Below are positions 1 through 15,100 of a DNA stretch of 64,000 nucleotides, piece by piece. The stretch comes from Liolophura sinensis (lineage: Eukaryota; Mollusca; Polyplacophora; Chitonida; Chitonidae), in NCBI RefSeq assembly GCF_032854445.1, contig NC_088297.1, positions 11,804,163-11,868,162 on the forward strand, in the 5' to 3' direction. The position numbers were made by a program, and so were the translations under genes. Position 1 is the first letter of the stretch. Each line of letters starts with the position of its first letter. Under the pieces are notes generated by a model. The model was given only the letters and a program-made list of their open reading frames with translations, was not told where the DNA came from and made no database searches.

Positions 1-1232
1 TTTGGGTAATTCTATACCAGTGACGTCTAATAAACTGTAATTAACATCAATGGAATTTTGTTTTATCTAATTCTGATTAAGTCATGGTGCTAAGGGAAGT
101 GTAATCTGATACTATTTAAGTATTTACATGTACGGTTAGAACAAAATCCTGAGACAAATTGACAAGCAAGTGGATTTCACCGGTTACGTGTGAAAATTTG
201 TCATTTATCATAATGTCGTCGCTGCTCTGGTTTTACTTCCCGTGTTGTACGCCTTTGGTTATAATATATATAAGGGATTCCAGTGCAAGATACATCAGGA
301 TGCGTGGAGAGTAACACTATAGCGACGACACGGTGATAGCTGGCATATGGTCGCACGTAACCGGTGAAATCCGGCCTCCTGTTAATTTACCTCACTAAGG
401 GTTTTATTCTAACTGTTTATGTAACTGTTTAATAAGTAGCAAGTTACATGCCTCTAGAACCTTGTTTTAGCAGAACTAGGTCAAATCAAATTCAACGATG
501 CGAAATGTAATTTATCAGACGTTACTGACCTGGAGCTATTGTTCGCTTTGGGTTAGGGAATCTTTTTAATATTACTGAGCCCAAATTCACTGGCGGTGTC
601 TTGAAGCAAACCTGGCAAACCTTATAACCAATCAGAATGATCATTTCAGCACACAAAATTTATGGGGTCGCAGGCTTCACTTTCCAAAATACAAAAGCAA
701 GAATTCAATTGGACCAACACAGGACGGATTCACAGTATGTTTTACGTCAGATCTAGTTATACAAGAGTCAGCAGGTAGTGGTTATTGGATGCTACCAGCC
801 CGGCTCTGCTGCATGTTCCTCCGTGGTTTATTTGGTTAGCGCGCTAGCGCAGCGTAATGACCCAGGAGTCTCTCACCAATGCGGTCGCTGTGAGTTCAAG
901 TCCAGCTCATACTGGCTTCCTCTCCGGCCGTATGTGGGAAGGTCTTTCTTTTTTCCCGGGCTCTGCCCGGTTTTCCCCCGCCAAGGCCGCCATCGTATAA
1001 GTGAAATATTCTTGAGTACGGCGTAAAACACCAATCAAATAAATAAATATAAAATAATTTAAGGAAATGGTGAACTTTATGTAACACTGCCCGAAAGAAC
1101 GCTGACGAGTACGTGTTGCTATCAAGGCACCAAGTACAATCGAAGCATAGGATTTTAAAAATTCATTGCCCTAGACGCACCAAGAAAACAATCCAACGAA
1201 AGTCACCACCTGTATATAGAACATCGCCATAC
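1..1232. other. Intron with repeats only
   Basis: This stretch holds an inverted pair of the 'accggt(g/t)a' repeat family (about 130-560) and a SINE (817-1049). No SRCR second half (W-x-C-x-G-x-E pattern) was recognised on the minus strand. Confidence 0.6.
817..1049 (+). mobile_element. tRNA-derived SINE, near full length
   Basis: It begins 'tcctccgtgg' with a tRNA-like head (A-box region 'ggttagcgcgctagcgcagc', B-box-like 'gtgagttcaagtcc'), then the conserved body, and ends 'caccaatcaaataaataaat'. This is the most abundant repeat in the window. Confidence 0.9.
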
Positions 1233-1395
1233 CTATATCCCATAGATCTGCAGGCGGCCAGGGCTTCCGCTTCACCGAAGTTGTCGTCACAAACTGTTCC
1301 CCACTGGCCCTTCAGTTTGACCTCTAAACGGCCCTCGTTTGGTTTCTCTCCGTCAACCAATCGGATGTAGTCTGAGAGAGGGTCTCCTGGGTTGT
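1233..1395 (-). CDS. SRCR-H first-half exon
   Basis: This 163-nt exon has phase 1 to 2. It reads '[19 protein letters not shown]', '[19 protein letters not shown]', 'CRSMGYR', a textbook SRCR start. The matching second half was not found in the remaining 1.2 kb and is expected beyond the window edge. Confidence 0.95.
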
Positions 1396-4300
1396 CTGAA
1401 ATAGAATCATTTCTTTTTTTGTGTCTTCAGCATATTTTCGGCACAATAGATTCCAAAGACTTCTTCATCAAATGGGTCACAAAGTTCACAAAGGGACTGC
1501 TTGTAAGTATCGGTATCAATATATATAGTTGAACACTGGGCAATGGGAATAAGTACCGATTTACTGGTTAAGCAATGTTAACATTTAAAATCCCTTGTAA
1601 CAGTTCATTCGTCATTCATACATCAGTGCCCAGGCAAAACAGTATACGACTATGTTGCTATAGTTACAGTAAAGATATCCCCACCGTTGCGATGGACATT
1701 TAAGTGAATAACATATTTACGCGTTTGACACGAAACAGCAATGTTCTTGTCGTCATTAAAGGAACAATATCACCACGTGTGGTTATTTAAGTGAACGATA
1801 CACTTACACGATCAACAAGACACAGCAATGTTGTCACTATAACTACAGTACCGATATCCCCACTGTTAAGATGGATATTTAAATGAAGGATACACTTACA
1901 CGATCAACAAGACACAGCAATGTTGTCACTATAACTACAGTACCGATATCCCCACTGTTAAGATGGATATTTAAATGAAGGATACACTTACACGGTAAAC
2001 AGGACACAGCAATGTTGTCACTATAACTACAGTACCGATATCCCCACTGTTAAGATGGATATTTAAATGAAGGATACACTTACACGGTAAACAGGACACA
2101 GCAATGTTGTCACTATAACTACAGTAACGATATCCCCAGTACGATGATTGGCAGTCCAATAAGCTGGCCTCTGAGCCCGTGCATCGAATGTTAGATTTCC
2201 AAACGCTGTAAGAGCTGTAATACTTGGTATACCTGGATCCGATCCCACTGGTTAAATGAAGTAAAATGATACAAATGAGAACAGAATATAATTAATGAAC
2301 TGTGAGGTATCATATTCCGCGCAATGTTCACTCTGTTCCAAGCTGACTTGACCACTGCTCTCTTGCAATGAATGAGTAAACGTAATCGTAAATATAATTA
2401 CGAACAGCACAGAGAGTAATACCAGGGGCCGAGTCCACAAAGCCTTTTCTGACTTAAGTAAAAATTTGAGAAAAGATTTTAAACATTTTTTAACTTAATT
2501 TTTGGGCTCAATAAATTTAAAGCGTCAAACTTGTCAACATTCAAACTTTCAGTATAAAAATCTAAGGACTCTAAAGAGATTTTTAATTTTGACTTAAGCC
2601 AGAAATGGCGTCGTGGAATCGGCTCGTGATCACTGAGGATAGTGTGAACTGGCAAACGGTCACACGTAAACGGTCAAATCTGACCTCTTGTTTATTCATT
2701 TTTATTCTGTTCATGTAAATGCTAAATAACAGCAAAGCACAGACAGTACTATGGCTTTAGCAGAAATAAATAAACTGAAAAAATGCAATATTGTTAAATG
2801 CAATTTTCTAGTATTAGATGTTACTGGTTTAAATATACTCAAAATGATCTGTTTCCATCAAATTTAGCATAAAATAACCCCAAAATAATGTAATTATACC
2901 AGGACTTGGAGATGCTCAGTCCACCAGTAGAATTCTGGTAAAAATGAACGAATGAATAATAAGTTATATGGCTTTTGGCCAAATTACTTCAACTTTCTCA
3001 CTAATACAAATCTATACACATTAACATCGAAATTTTAAATAGTTGTCACACATGGCACCAGTGATTTCCAGTGAATCACTCGCGTGAAGATCTGGATTAT
3101 ATATTTATTTCACTGGTGCTATTTGCAGAATTGTTTGCAGAAAAGGAGTCTCTCACCAATGCGGTCGCTGTGAGTTCAAGTCCAGCTCATGCTTGCTTCC
3201 TCTCCGGCCGTACGTGGGAAGGTCTGCCAGCAACCTGCTGATGGTCGTGGCTTTCCCCGGGCTCTGTCCGGTTTCCACCCACCATAATGCTGGCCACCGT
3301 CGTATAAGTGAAATATTCTTGAGTACGGCGTAAAACACCAATCAAATAAATAAATATCAATACGAGGCAATAGCCTGGCCATGTATCGAAGTAACAAATG
3401 GAACTAACTTTTTCTGACGTTAACTGGTTACCACATAACTGACTTTACTGTCCCTTTGACAAAGACGCAGGAAACTTCCCAAATATGGTTGCCTCTCATC
3501 TGATATATGCCGTTAATAATTCATCGTTATTCATGTGATTAAAAAAAAACAGGAATATACATTTGACAATAAATTTGAAAACAGTAAACCCACATTTTTT
3601 TCAGTGATCAGGCTCTAATGGTTAAGGAGTTCACTTCCAGCGACTATCAGACCCTTCACACAAGTGGGGTCGTGTGTTCGAATCCAGCTATCGCTGTTTC
3701 ATCAGCAAAGTCAAGTGGTTTATCAGGTACTGGGTGATGGTCGGTGGTTGAACACCGGGCTGCTCCATCCAGGGATATAACCCTCGGCAAATAAGTGAAA
3801 AGTTCTTAAGAACAGTGTACAACCAATCAGTCAATCACTTTTTCATACCTAAAGCCTAGTTCATTGCACAGCACAACGGAGTTGGCATCTTTCCAGCTGT
3901 TGTCGTTGCACACAGCCCTCCAGGAGCGCTGATGATACACCTGTACTCTCCCCTCCCAGGGGGGCTGATAAGACAGAGGGAGGAGGCGGACGGCGTCTGA
4001 GAGAGAAAAACAAACAGCTGTTTAATAGGGGAGTTCCGATTTCAAGCTAATGGCAAAAATGCCCTCCTGTACCACGTGACCTCAATGAAACGTTTGACAA
4101 CTATTTTATTAAATATCCTCGAGCACGGGCGTCTAAAAAGTTTCACAAAAACTTATTTAGAGAAGACGAACGGTGGAGAAAATAAAGGAGTTTTTAAAGA
4201 GCATTTGTCAAATTAAAAAGTTCCTGCAGGAAATGGTCATTTGTGCCTCCAGAATACGACCATAGAGGTGATAGGTAAATAAATGTCAGCAAAAGATGCC

Positions 4301-6102
4301 TAACAATTTGGAAAAAAGTTACTTTTTAACTTTGGCGACTGAATACTTTGATCTTCAAACCCCTATATTGTCTATACTCACACTTCGTGTGTGACTTCAT
4401 CTAACGGCCGCTATTCGTATTATAGCTTAATGAAATAGCCCCTTCCACTGTTGCAGTGAGTTTATTTTTCCCAACTAACCAAGCATTACATCACGTTCGC
4501 CGTCTTTTGACAGCTGTCGAAGGCGGATACGTCCAATTTTTTCATTCATTGAAAACGCTCGATTTCTTCTCTTTGCATGCTTTTATCCTAATTTCTTACT
4601 TTATACACTTTCTTTGTTCTTGTGGTTTTGCCTTAAACGTTGTTTTTGGAGCTGGCCTTTATGATTATTGACGTGAAACGTCCATTTTGGCTGATGGCTG
4701 AAATACGAATGTTTGTTTCTACACACAAATTCCTAATTTTATTTCTTAAATTTTTCTTATTCTGTGTAATGAATTTCGAGACCGAGTAAAAGGCTTATTT
4801 AGAGGAAATGAAATGTATTACACCCACGTGTACCTCCGTTTATCTGGCGGTGAATTTATCTTAATCATACCTTCACTTTCTTCTTAGATTTCTCTTTCTA
4901 TCTACACTGTTTATAACGGCGTGTTCTACAAAAGGGCGCTTGAAGTCAACAACGCCCTTCGCACTTGGAAATGCCTCCTGCACTATTCATAGCTTCGTGC
5001 ACTATCCAAAGTTCCTTGCACTATCAAAAGCTTCTTGTAATATCCAACGCTTCTTGTGCTATCTAAATCTTATTGTACTTGTCAATGCTTGTTGCACATT
5101 TGAATGCTTATTTCACATTTCAATGCTTATCGCACAATTCCAATGCGTATTGTAATATCCAATGCTTCTTGTACTTACCAGCCGCGTCGTTTTGACAGTT
5201 CATTTCGTCATCACGCTGAGGACAGTCACGTGTGCCATCACACACAAAGTCCCGGTTCAGACATAACGAGATACCCTCACATCTGTATTCGTCACTTGTG
5301 CACGATATCACTAAAACGGGAAAAAATCACTTCCACATAAATCAACGGTCTCAAGGGAAAAACATTTCGTATTAGCTGTACAAGGAAAAAGCCTCCAAAA
5401 ATCGAAGAAGGTGCCACTAAATAGACCACTTAAAACTATTCATCCAAACTTTTATTCATTTTTTAGGTTCTGGGAAGAGAGGTAAAGGCGTAGAAACATT
5501 TGACTTCTAAGGTGGGCTTTACAAATCATACTGTCACTTAAGGAACTCTGATTTCAAGATTTTTTCAACTAAAATCACGACGCTGAATGTTGGAATAACT
5601 CTTTTTAGCGATCAGGAAGAGATTACTGATAAAAGATTCCCAAAAATTCCTTCCTTCTGGTGAACATCAGGAAAATGTGACGTTAGAGTTCCTACATACC
5701 GTCAGTATGGCTCATAAACCACCATAGCATTCAAATATTTAAATGTCTTTCAACACTCTTAAAAAAAGTGGGGAGCGGTCTCCGTGGCGGAGGGGGGTAG
5801 CACGCCAGAAGGGCTCAATGACCAGTGAACTTCTTGTCAATGCGGTGACTGTGAGTTCAAGTCATGCTGACTTTGTCTCCGGCAATAAGTGGGAAGGTCT
5901 TTCAGCAACCTGCAGATGGTCGTGGGCTTCCTGCGGGTTCTACGGGGTTTCTCCCCACCATAATGCTGGCTGACGTCGTATAAGTGAAATATTCTTGAGT
6001 ACGGCGTAAAACACCAATCAAATAAATAAATAAAACACCAAGCAAATAAATAAATAAGTAAATACTAAGAATGAATGAATGATCAGGTTCCAAATCCACA
6101 TT

Positions 6103-6183
<81 letters not shown>

Positions 6184-9100
6184 ATATAAGCCGTATAGTG
6201 GTGAAATACTCAAAAAATTAAAATGTGATAAGAACTTGACCCATATTTGCATCCAACGGTATGGCGTAGACAGATTACAGTACCTGACGTCACACAGGCG
6301 CCTGGAATCACCCGGATGTCATCTAACGCCATGTGTATATAACTGGTGAAGACGATCTGATGAGCGCCTGGGGGTAGGGTCACCTGACCAAGGTGCCATT
6401 TTGGGGGGAGTCGATCAAGGGACCGCCACAATACACCTGATGTTGTTCGGAGACGGTCCCTTACTTCCAGGCTACCACTACCACGGAATATCCCAATCCA
6501 TTGGTAAAAGTAAAATTCCAGACACGTTGTCTCGTATCTTGTGAAACGTGGAGACACCAAAGTACCAGTTCCACCATAGTTCAGTTCTAAGTAAATGTAC
6601 GAGCCTGTGGTCAAAAGAAAGAAAGAAGAAAAACAAATGTAAGAATACTGACTGAGATGAAAACGATATGAAATCATAAAATAATGTTAAAAGATGCTAG
6701 GAAATGTTTCAGTAAACGTTTAACCCTATTCAATGTATAATGACGTTCAATCCACTTCAGTCAGTTAAGGACCGCTTCGGTGGCCTATTGATTAGAGCGT
6801 CCGCCTCGAAGTAGAGAGGCTAGGGATCCAACCCGGGTTGGGTCATGCCAGAGACTTTAAAAATGATACTTATTGCTGCTTCGCTTGGCCCTCAGCGCTG
6901 AGAGGTCAGAGCAAGGAGATTCAAGGAGGCACTGGTTGGCCCGGTGTCAATATATTGTGACTGGGTGGGGTGTCAGTCTAAGACATTTTCGTGATCCAGG
7001 ATCCCGGAAGTTAAGATTAGTGTATGATTTGGACTTTCATAAGAAACAAACCTTCCAAAAGAAAAACCCAGATTAATCTACTGAGCGGAGAAAACATTAA
7101 AGACATCAAAGAAACATATGACCTTAACACTTCCTGTCCTGATAAAGTTCATTTTTACTAAACCGCCGAAAACCTGGTGATGGAATTTGAGCTGGTGTAA
7201 ACACAAGAGAAAGAATTCCGAAACACTGCAGTTGGCCATTAGGTTGCTACGAACCGTAACACAGACAGGTCATTATAGCTGCGTTTTTAAACTATTAACT
7301 ATGAAATATTACATTTACAAACAGTGTCGCGTCTGAGCTATTGGGGCATGGGGCTGGGTATTGAGGATATGTTTGTTCATACTGTACACTTACCGTTTGA
7401 TGTTTTGTGGGTGTGGTCAAATCGGGGACCACTATAAGGGTGTCTGTAATTGTTCTTGGTCCACATCCAGATCTCGGTACTGTTATTTTCCGTGTCATTC
7501 TGATAACCACATATCGTCTCTTCAAAATCACAATCAATATCCCCTAATAAAAAAAAAACAAGAATTTGCGTTTCATGATGACTTCAGTTGGTAGTGTACA
7601 TCGAACCTAAAATAAAGGCCATTATTAACAAAGAATTACATTGTAGAAGATATGTCATACAACTGGAGAGTCTGTGTTAGGCAAATTACACATTAAAATG
7701 TCCATTCTCATCTCTCATCCCATTACTTTTCGAAAGTCGCGGTGCCATTGGTGGTGTCCGCCATTCGTGTTTACAAAATTATAAGAGTTTTTTTGTGATT
7801 TTGGCGGTTAGATGAATAAACTTAATTGGGACAAAACGAACTTTAAAAAAGTTAAACAGACACACCGACTGACGGGAAAAATAGTCGCTCAACTCCATTA
7901 AAACAGTTCTGTGATTGCAACCCCAAAATTTGGTCCAAAAGGAATAGCATACATTATTCTGATTGCCAAGGTCATTAGCACGTTGAGGAACAATACAAGA
8001 AGACTGAAGTGAAGCTCAAGACAGCATAAAACTGAAGCAATGCAAACATATAGAGCTGGAACTATCTGTACCTTTGTGCTTGGAGTTATCTTACACTGCG
8101 CATGCGTGCGTGCAGATGTCTGCATTACCTGTACAGTTGACTTCATCCTCCCCTCCCAAACAATGGACGTGTCCGTCACACACACTGGACTGGTCGAGAC
8201 AGATAATGCCGCACTGATAGTCATTAACATCACACCCTGGAGTACATACATTGCATCGAGTACAAAAATAAATCTTAGTGACAATTAACATCATTATGCA
8301 GAGTATGATGAGAAAAATAAAGCAGTTATCCTGACCATTACTGGATATAGTGCAAACTGACTACATTATGCAAGCAGATATATTAATATTGTTTTACATC
8401 GTTTGATTGCAAACATGTGAGCGAAAACTGCTCAGCTTGACTCATGACCTCTTAATAGCGTTTACAGTTAATGTGAAAATGAATCGTATCACTGTAAAGA
8501 AAAACAGTTCAACTGACTTTGAAATTAAACTAGTATTTCAAATGAATCAAATCGCTCTTCTTCTAAATAGCCTGCAAATATGACCAAAGCACTATTGCAG
8601 TTTTCGATTAGCATGGTATATGAAATTTGTGGGAGAGTTTTTTAACCGATTTGAGCATGTAACGGCTCATTGTAAAAGGTGCTGTGCTGTCATTAAATTG
8701 CAAAACTAGCATAGTTAATACGCAGTATTGTGGTAACTCTCCATATCGAACACCATATGACAATTTATTCCGTATGGAATATTGATTTTATCGATTGTTG
8801 TCTAACGCCATACTTAACATGGCGACCAAATTAATTAGTGAAGGAGACCGGATAACCCGTGAGTTTATCCACCAACCTTTGGCAAGTTTTCCTTACCAAA
8901 TGAACTTTTCCACATGTGACGTACAGATGTGCACGCCGTTATTGGTCTTCAGTGAATGTTAGGGCGGAACGAGCGTCACCACTGCTTCCTGTCACCGTGC
9001 ACCCACCAGCAGTGAGAGCGAGGGAGTCGTACAAATGCCCTGTTCGACGCAGGGATTGAACCTACACCTTGTGTGTACTAGCGATATAAATTTATTTTAT

Positions 9101-12100
9101 TTATTTGATTGGTGTTTACGCCGTAATCAAGAATATTTCACTTATACAACGGCAACCAGCATTGTGGTGGAAGGAAACCGGGCAGTGCCCCGGGGGAAAC
9201 CCACGACCATCCGCAGGTTGCTTGCAGACCTTCCCACGTGAGGTTGGAGAGGAAGCCAGCTTTAACTGGACTTAGACTCACAGCGACCACATTGGTGAGA
9301 GGCTCATGGGTTATTACAATGCGCTAGCGCGCAAACCAACTGAGCCACGGAGGCCTCTTATAGACAGGCGTCTTGGTGCTCGTTGGCGTGTACGTTGCTA
9401 CTTTTAAGGACATACAAAACAGCCGGAACAAAACCCTGATCGAGGTAAATGGAAAAAAGCTCGGATTTCACCGGTAATACGGGTGACCATTTACCGAATA
9501 CCACACTGTTGTCACTGCTCTGGTTGAACTCTCTATGTTATTGTCTTTTATACTGACAGCTTCTCCCAATAAATACGACAGTCAAAGGGTCTTGTAATTC
9601 ATTCTTAATTTCCACAGGTACATAGATTTTTAGTTCAGAATACATTTTAAAATGCACACAAAATCGTATTTTAGTTAACTTCATGTCTCATTATTTCTGC
9701 AGCCTTCATCAGTTTTTCAAATTTTAGCCATTCTTTTAATTTCTTTTTATACATCTATAATGTTTTCATACATTGTTCTCTTCCATTATCTGTGTCTATA
9801 CTTATCTTATGCAGCCACTTTGTTATGTTTATGTTATGTACATAGTTTTCATGGGGTTTATTATTTGGTTTATACGGGCTGACGTATTCAAATAAATAGA
9901 TAAAACATAAATATAGTAAATATAAAATGTTACATTAGTATGTTAAAATCGTCTCACCCGGCTCACAGTCGTCAACCGGATACTGAATGTCATCCAGGGC
10001 AATGTACGAGACAGCATCAACGCCTCGCGCAATGAACATGACACCGTGATAAGAGGACGAGTCCAGGCGGACTGACGCTTTCCGCCATGACACACCGAAG
10101 TCTCCTCTAAGGCTAAGAAGCGTGGAGACAGTGACATTGTCGTCTGACGAGACACCGGCGACATCGAGCTCCACAGCTGGTGAACCAATCAAGAAGTACT
10201 GGAAGACAAGACAACCCGACAGTGGTGATGTCATCACTGGAGATTTCAGCCACCCTTCTTCAGCTGTCGTTTCGTTCGCGAACGCCACGGCTTCCATATA
10301 GCTACCTAGAACAAGGACAACAGGCAAAGAAATGTGGAAAAAGTCATGAAAACTGAAATAGAAGATGACGTAACACATTGACGAGGGAGCCAGGGGTCAG
10401 TCTCCTATATGAATAAATATTTTGCACGTCCAAAAGAATGTCTTTGGTGAAAGGTTATGCTAGTTATATTATATGAAGCTAATAAAAAAAATTTCATATC
10501 AGTTATATATTGTCGTATACGCCAAGATAGCAAATGGCAAACATAAAACATTTTTTCGTTATATATGTAAAGAAGTACAGAAAAACTTTCTTCTTTAGGC
10601 ATAAAAATCCCTTCTTTGCAGTAAGTCCCAATGGGTATTCCGGAAATTAAATCGCCCGCAGTCGCGGCGTTAAAGCTGTTCGATGAAACAAAATAACTCT
10701 TTGGTTGCTGTAGGATGAAAGAGCTCCAATGGGGGCGCTCAACTAGCCCCGTGTCCCCAGTAAGTTTCCAGATGATGTCTTTTCCTAAAATTTACGACCT
10801 CTTACAGAAAATGTGCATGAATTAGAATGGATGGCTTATCAATGTGTTTTTTCGTTTGCTTTTTGTCTTTTTCGTAATAATACTTTTCATTATCCATTAG
10901 CGTATCTGTAGCGTACCAGTCAAACCTGTGGTCGTGTCCATCACTCCACCGGGGAGCTTCATCCAAGACGGGCTATAAGGAGATACTTGATATCCGCAGA
11001 TATTACCATAGTCGAAACTACAGGATATTCCATCTGGGATATAAAAAAGTAGAAACTGTTAAGAAATGAATATGTATTTTGCCAAAAAACATTGGAAACC
11101 ATTTACTCTCTTCTGGTTTCTCGCTCCTATATGGCTGCAGTATGGCGAGAGTAGTGTAAAACCATAATCATTCATCTAACCATTCAAACATAAACAAGGA
11201 GAAATACGAACAAAGATCCCATCAGAAGCCGTGTTGGCAAGGTGCTTCGAAATCAACGCGTCGATTTATCAATACGATGCGCTATTTTATGCGATTGTAG
11301 CATTCGACGAAACCCGCTTCATTTGATCAGGGTTTATGAAACAGATCTGATCAATTTATACTCCAGCGCGAATTCACGTAATAGTTTTGTCGTACGTGGT
11401 GGTGGTGGTGGGGGGGGGGGGGGGGGGTCCTCCGTGGCTCAGTTGGTTAGCCCGCTAACACAACGTAATGACCCAGGAGTCTCTCACCAATGCGGTCGCT
11501 GTGAGTTCAAGTCCAGCCCATGCTGGCTTCCTCTCCGGTCGTAAAGTGGGAAGGTCTGTCAGCAACCTGCGGATGGTCGTGGGTTTCCCCCGGGCACTGC
11601 CCGGTTTCTTCCCACCATAATGCTGGGCGCTGTCGTATAATTGAAATATTCTTGAGTACGGCGTAAAACACCAATCAAATAAATAAATAAATAAATCGTG
11701 CGTGGATTCAGATTTGTGCGATGTTTGTCAGGCTGGGGAGGCATTCTATCATGTTTTACTCGTGTGTCCGCAGAACACTCCTCAAAGACATACTGTTTTC
11801 TGTTCTTGTAGAGGCTGAAATTGTCAACCCACATCTGAGAACCATGAATTGTCCACCGAAAAATGGAGGTGAACTGACAATTGTTGATTAGTGCAGCCTA
11901 AATCCCTGAAACACATCTTATTGTCTTGGCGCAAATGATTCCATGGAATGGAGTCGCCATGTAAACTTATCTATGTATGCATGTTCGTATGTGGAAAGGT
12001 CTACCAGCAACCTGCGGATGGTCGTGGGTTTCCCCTGATTTCTGCCCGGTTTCCTTTCCCCATAATGCTGGGCACCGTCGTATAAGTGAAATATTCTCGG

Positions 12101-15100
12101 CATAAAACACCAATTGAAAAAATAAAAAATTAATAATGTACTGTAGAAATAACATAATCAATTCTGCCATGATCGATCAAACAAACATAGTATTGTGTAG
12201 TATTTTATTTTTCGAGTGTACCGGCTCTAATAATCTGCATACTTACAACACATCTCCTCGTTCTCGTCATCAGAACATAATTTTTGGCCGTCACAGACCT
12301 GGTCCAAGCTGTACACGCAGTCTCGGTCTGAGCAGCGGAAAGGACAGGCTGGCAAGTGCACCGAAAAGACATTCAGATAGTTCCAATGCATATTTCTTTG
12401 ATTATTGTTGGCGTTATACTCACTAGCCCACGTATACGACTACTCCCCCCCCCCTAATGGTATACGCAGAAAATTCTTGTATATGGCGTTAAATTTTATG
12501 GGCTTAAGAGCTTTTCTTGCACAGAGTTAACGGAGTTTAAGCTGGACTTTATACATCACCATATTTACGCTGATTTCATATTTGTTTGTTTATCTCTTTA
12601 TCTGCCACACGCAAAGACGTTTTACCTATTTAATGATGATCATTTCTTTTTTCATATGGCCACAGGCAGACGAAACGTCTGTGGTAAAACACTGCCCTAT
12701 GCCAAGTAACTGACGAATTTTTTCACCTACAAATATCCACACCAAATATTGGTCTAAGACCAGTGGTCTTCAAACAATGTTACTTTTGTCACTAATGCCC
12801 AACGATCACTGAGAATCTAGGGATAGTTCGAATAAGCGAGGGTATTGGTGTTCATTATTATAAGATATCGAGAGTACTGGTGTTCATTATTATAAGATAT
12901 TGAGAGTTCTGGTCTTCACTATTATAAGATATTGAGAGTTCTGGTCTTCAGTATTATAAGATATTGAGAGTAATGGTGTTATTATTATAAGACAGTGAGA
13001 GTTCTGGTGTTCATTATTATAAGATAGTGAGAGTTCTGTGTTCAGTATTATAAGATAGTGAGAGTACTGGTGTTCATTATTGTAAGATTGTGAGAGTTCT
13101 CGTGTTTATTATTATAAGATATTGATACACTAAGGTTCTTATTTCCGTCATTATGATGTGCAAGTCTGCATGTGTCACAAATGAGAAATGTGTGAATAGC
13201 TCGCCATAAGGTGGAGTTTTAACCCACACTTCATGTGGCCTGTCGACTGAAAAACAAACACCTCCAAACACTAGACTGCGACCCGTTCTCTGGTAACTTC
13301 ATAGGCTCTTTTTTCTTCCACCTAAACTGTGTGTTTAATGACCAAAACGCCCAGTTGTACGTAATGATACAATGTATGAGTACAAAGTAGGTACTGCTTT
13401 TTCGAAAATGTCGTAAATCTTAAGGTAGAAAACGATGATGTGGAATCTCTGATGCCCAACAATATAACTATGTGGTCCATTGTGTTCGCTTTAGAGTTCT
13501 AGGGTCCGTTTCACCAAGAGCACGTAACTTTACGTGTACATGTTTTCCATGGCGACCAGTATTGCAGGTATTACGTCGACATGGCAGATACGTGAATGTA
13601 GAGCTACGTGCGCTTTCTGAAACGGTACCCGGATATTTAAATGCATGCATCTGTGTTGAAGAACTTTAAAGATTTTAAATGATGTGAGCATATTTTAGAT
13701 ACATTTTTCTGTGGTAAGTCAGACCGGGCCCAGGTAAGCTTTTTATTGAAGTGGCGCATATTTTAAAGATTACCTGTAGTTGTTTCAATGGCAGTTAGGA
13801 AGTCCCTAATCCTCGTGACAACGTTGATAACGTCACCACGGTAACATTCTGAACGTTGGAATGACAAGCCCTCCACGGTCCAGCGCCCGCTAACGTCCTG
13901 ACAGACCACTGGACTTCCAAATCCTTTGTCAATCTGAAAACGTGTATACTTTGTGACAGTTCTGTTCTAAAACCATTCACTACTGGATTCCACAGAAATA
14001 CCCCAGCACTAAATCTAGATTTGATGTAAAAGCAATTTGAAGTTTAAAGGGAAAAATACAGCTTAAAATAAAAAAAACAGCAGCTTGAAGAGTAAAACCA
14101 GATCAGCTACCTGACAAATGGTCACACATAACCAGTGAAATATGGTCTCCTGCCAATTTTCCTCACTTGGGGATTTTGTTTTAATTGTTCATGTAATTGA
14201 CTAAAAGCCCGTATACGCCCCCTAGCACCACGGTTTAAGTAGAATTAGGTAAAAACAAGTAGTCCTGCATTAAATCAAAGATTTCAAACGCTCACGCAAG
14301 GATTTGTTAACGACAGACGATTAAAGTTGGTTATTAAAAATAATAAAAGCATGAAAAGCAGATTCCTGCACCACATGTAGCGGAACACAATGATGAACGA
14401 GCCTGTCACCAATGAGGTCGGAGTGAGTTCAAGACCAGCACCATATATGGGAAGGCCTGTCAGTAACCTGCGGATGGTCGTGGGTTTTCCCCGGGCTCTG
14501 CCCGATTTCCTCCCACCATAATGCTGGTCGCCGTCGTATAAGTGAAATACTCTTGAGTACGGCGTAAAAGACCAATCAAATAAATAAATAAATAAATCAA
14601 GTCCAGCATATGCTGGTTACCTATCCCGTCGCTCGTGGGAGGTTTCCTCCAACCGTAATCAATCCTGTCGTCATACAAGGGAAACTTTCTTGAGTATGAC
14701 GTAAACATCAAACAAGTAAATAAATCTTACAGCACATGTTGTGTGGTTTGATGTGAACTTGATGCAATCGTTTCTGTCCCCTGAGTTTCGAGATTGCTTT
14801 AGTCGATCACAATTTTGCGTTGTAAACTGCACCCTCGTTTCTCTCAAGCCGTTATCTGTAAAAGTGTATAACATCACTGATTAGGTTTCATGAACCAGAC
14901 ATTCCACACGTAAGTTTAAAAGAGGTAAACCAACACAAAAAGAAATAAATACAGTGTATATACAGTCCAATTACACTCTAAAAACTACTATGTTAAATTT
15001 AACATTACATTACTTTTTCAGAGACATACTATACTCTCCAGCTCATGCTGACTTCCTCTTCGGCTGTACGTGGGAAGGTCTGCCAGCAACCTGCGGATGG

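Noticed and set aside
1971-2248. Separate small minus-strand frames near SRCR-G
   Set aside because: They are the wrong frame of, or run past the donor of, the SRCR-G second exon and its 92-bp copies.
6104-6182. Y-I-Y-I frames in the (TA)n tract, also at 60.4 and 62.1 kb
   Set aside because: Dinucleotide repeat artefacts.
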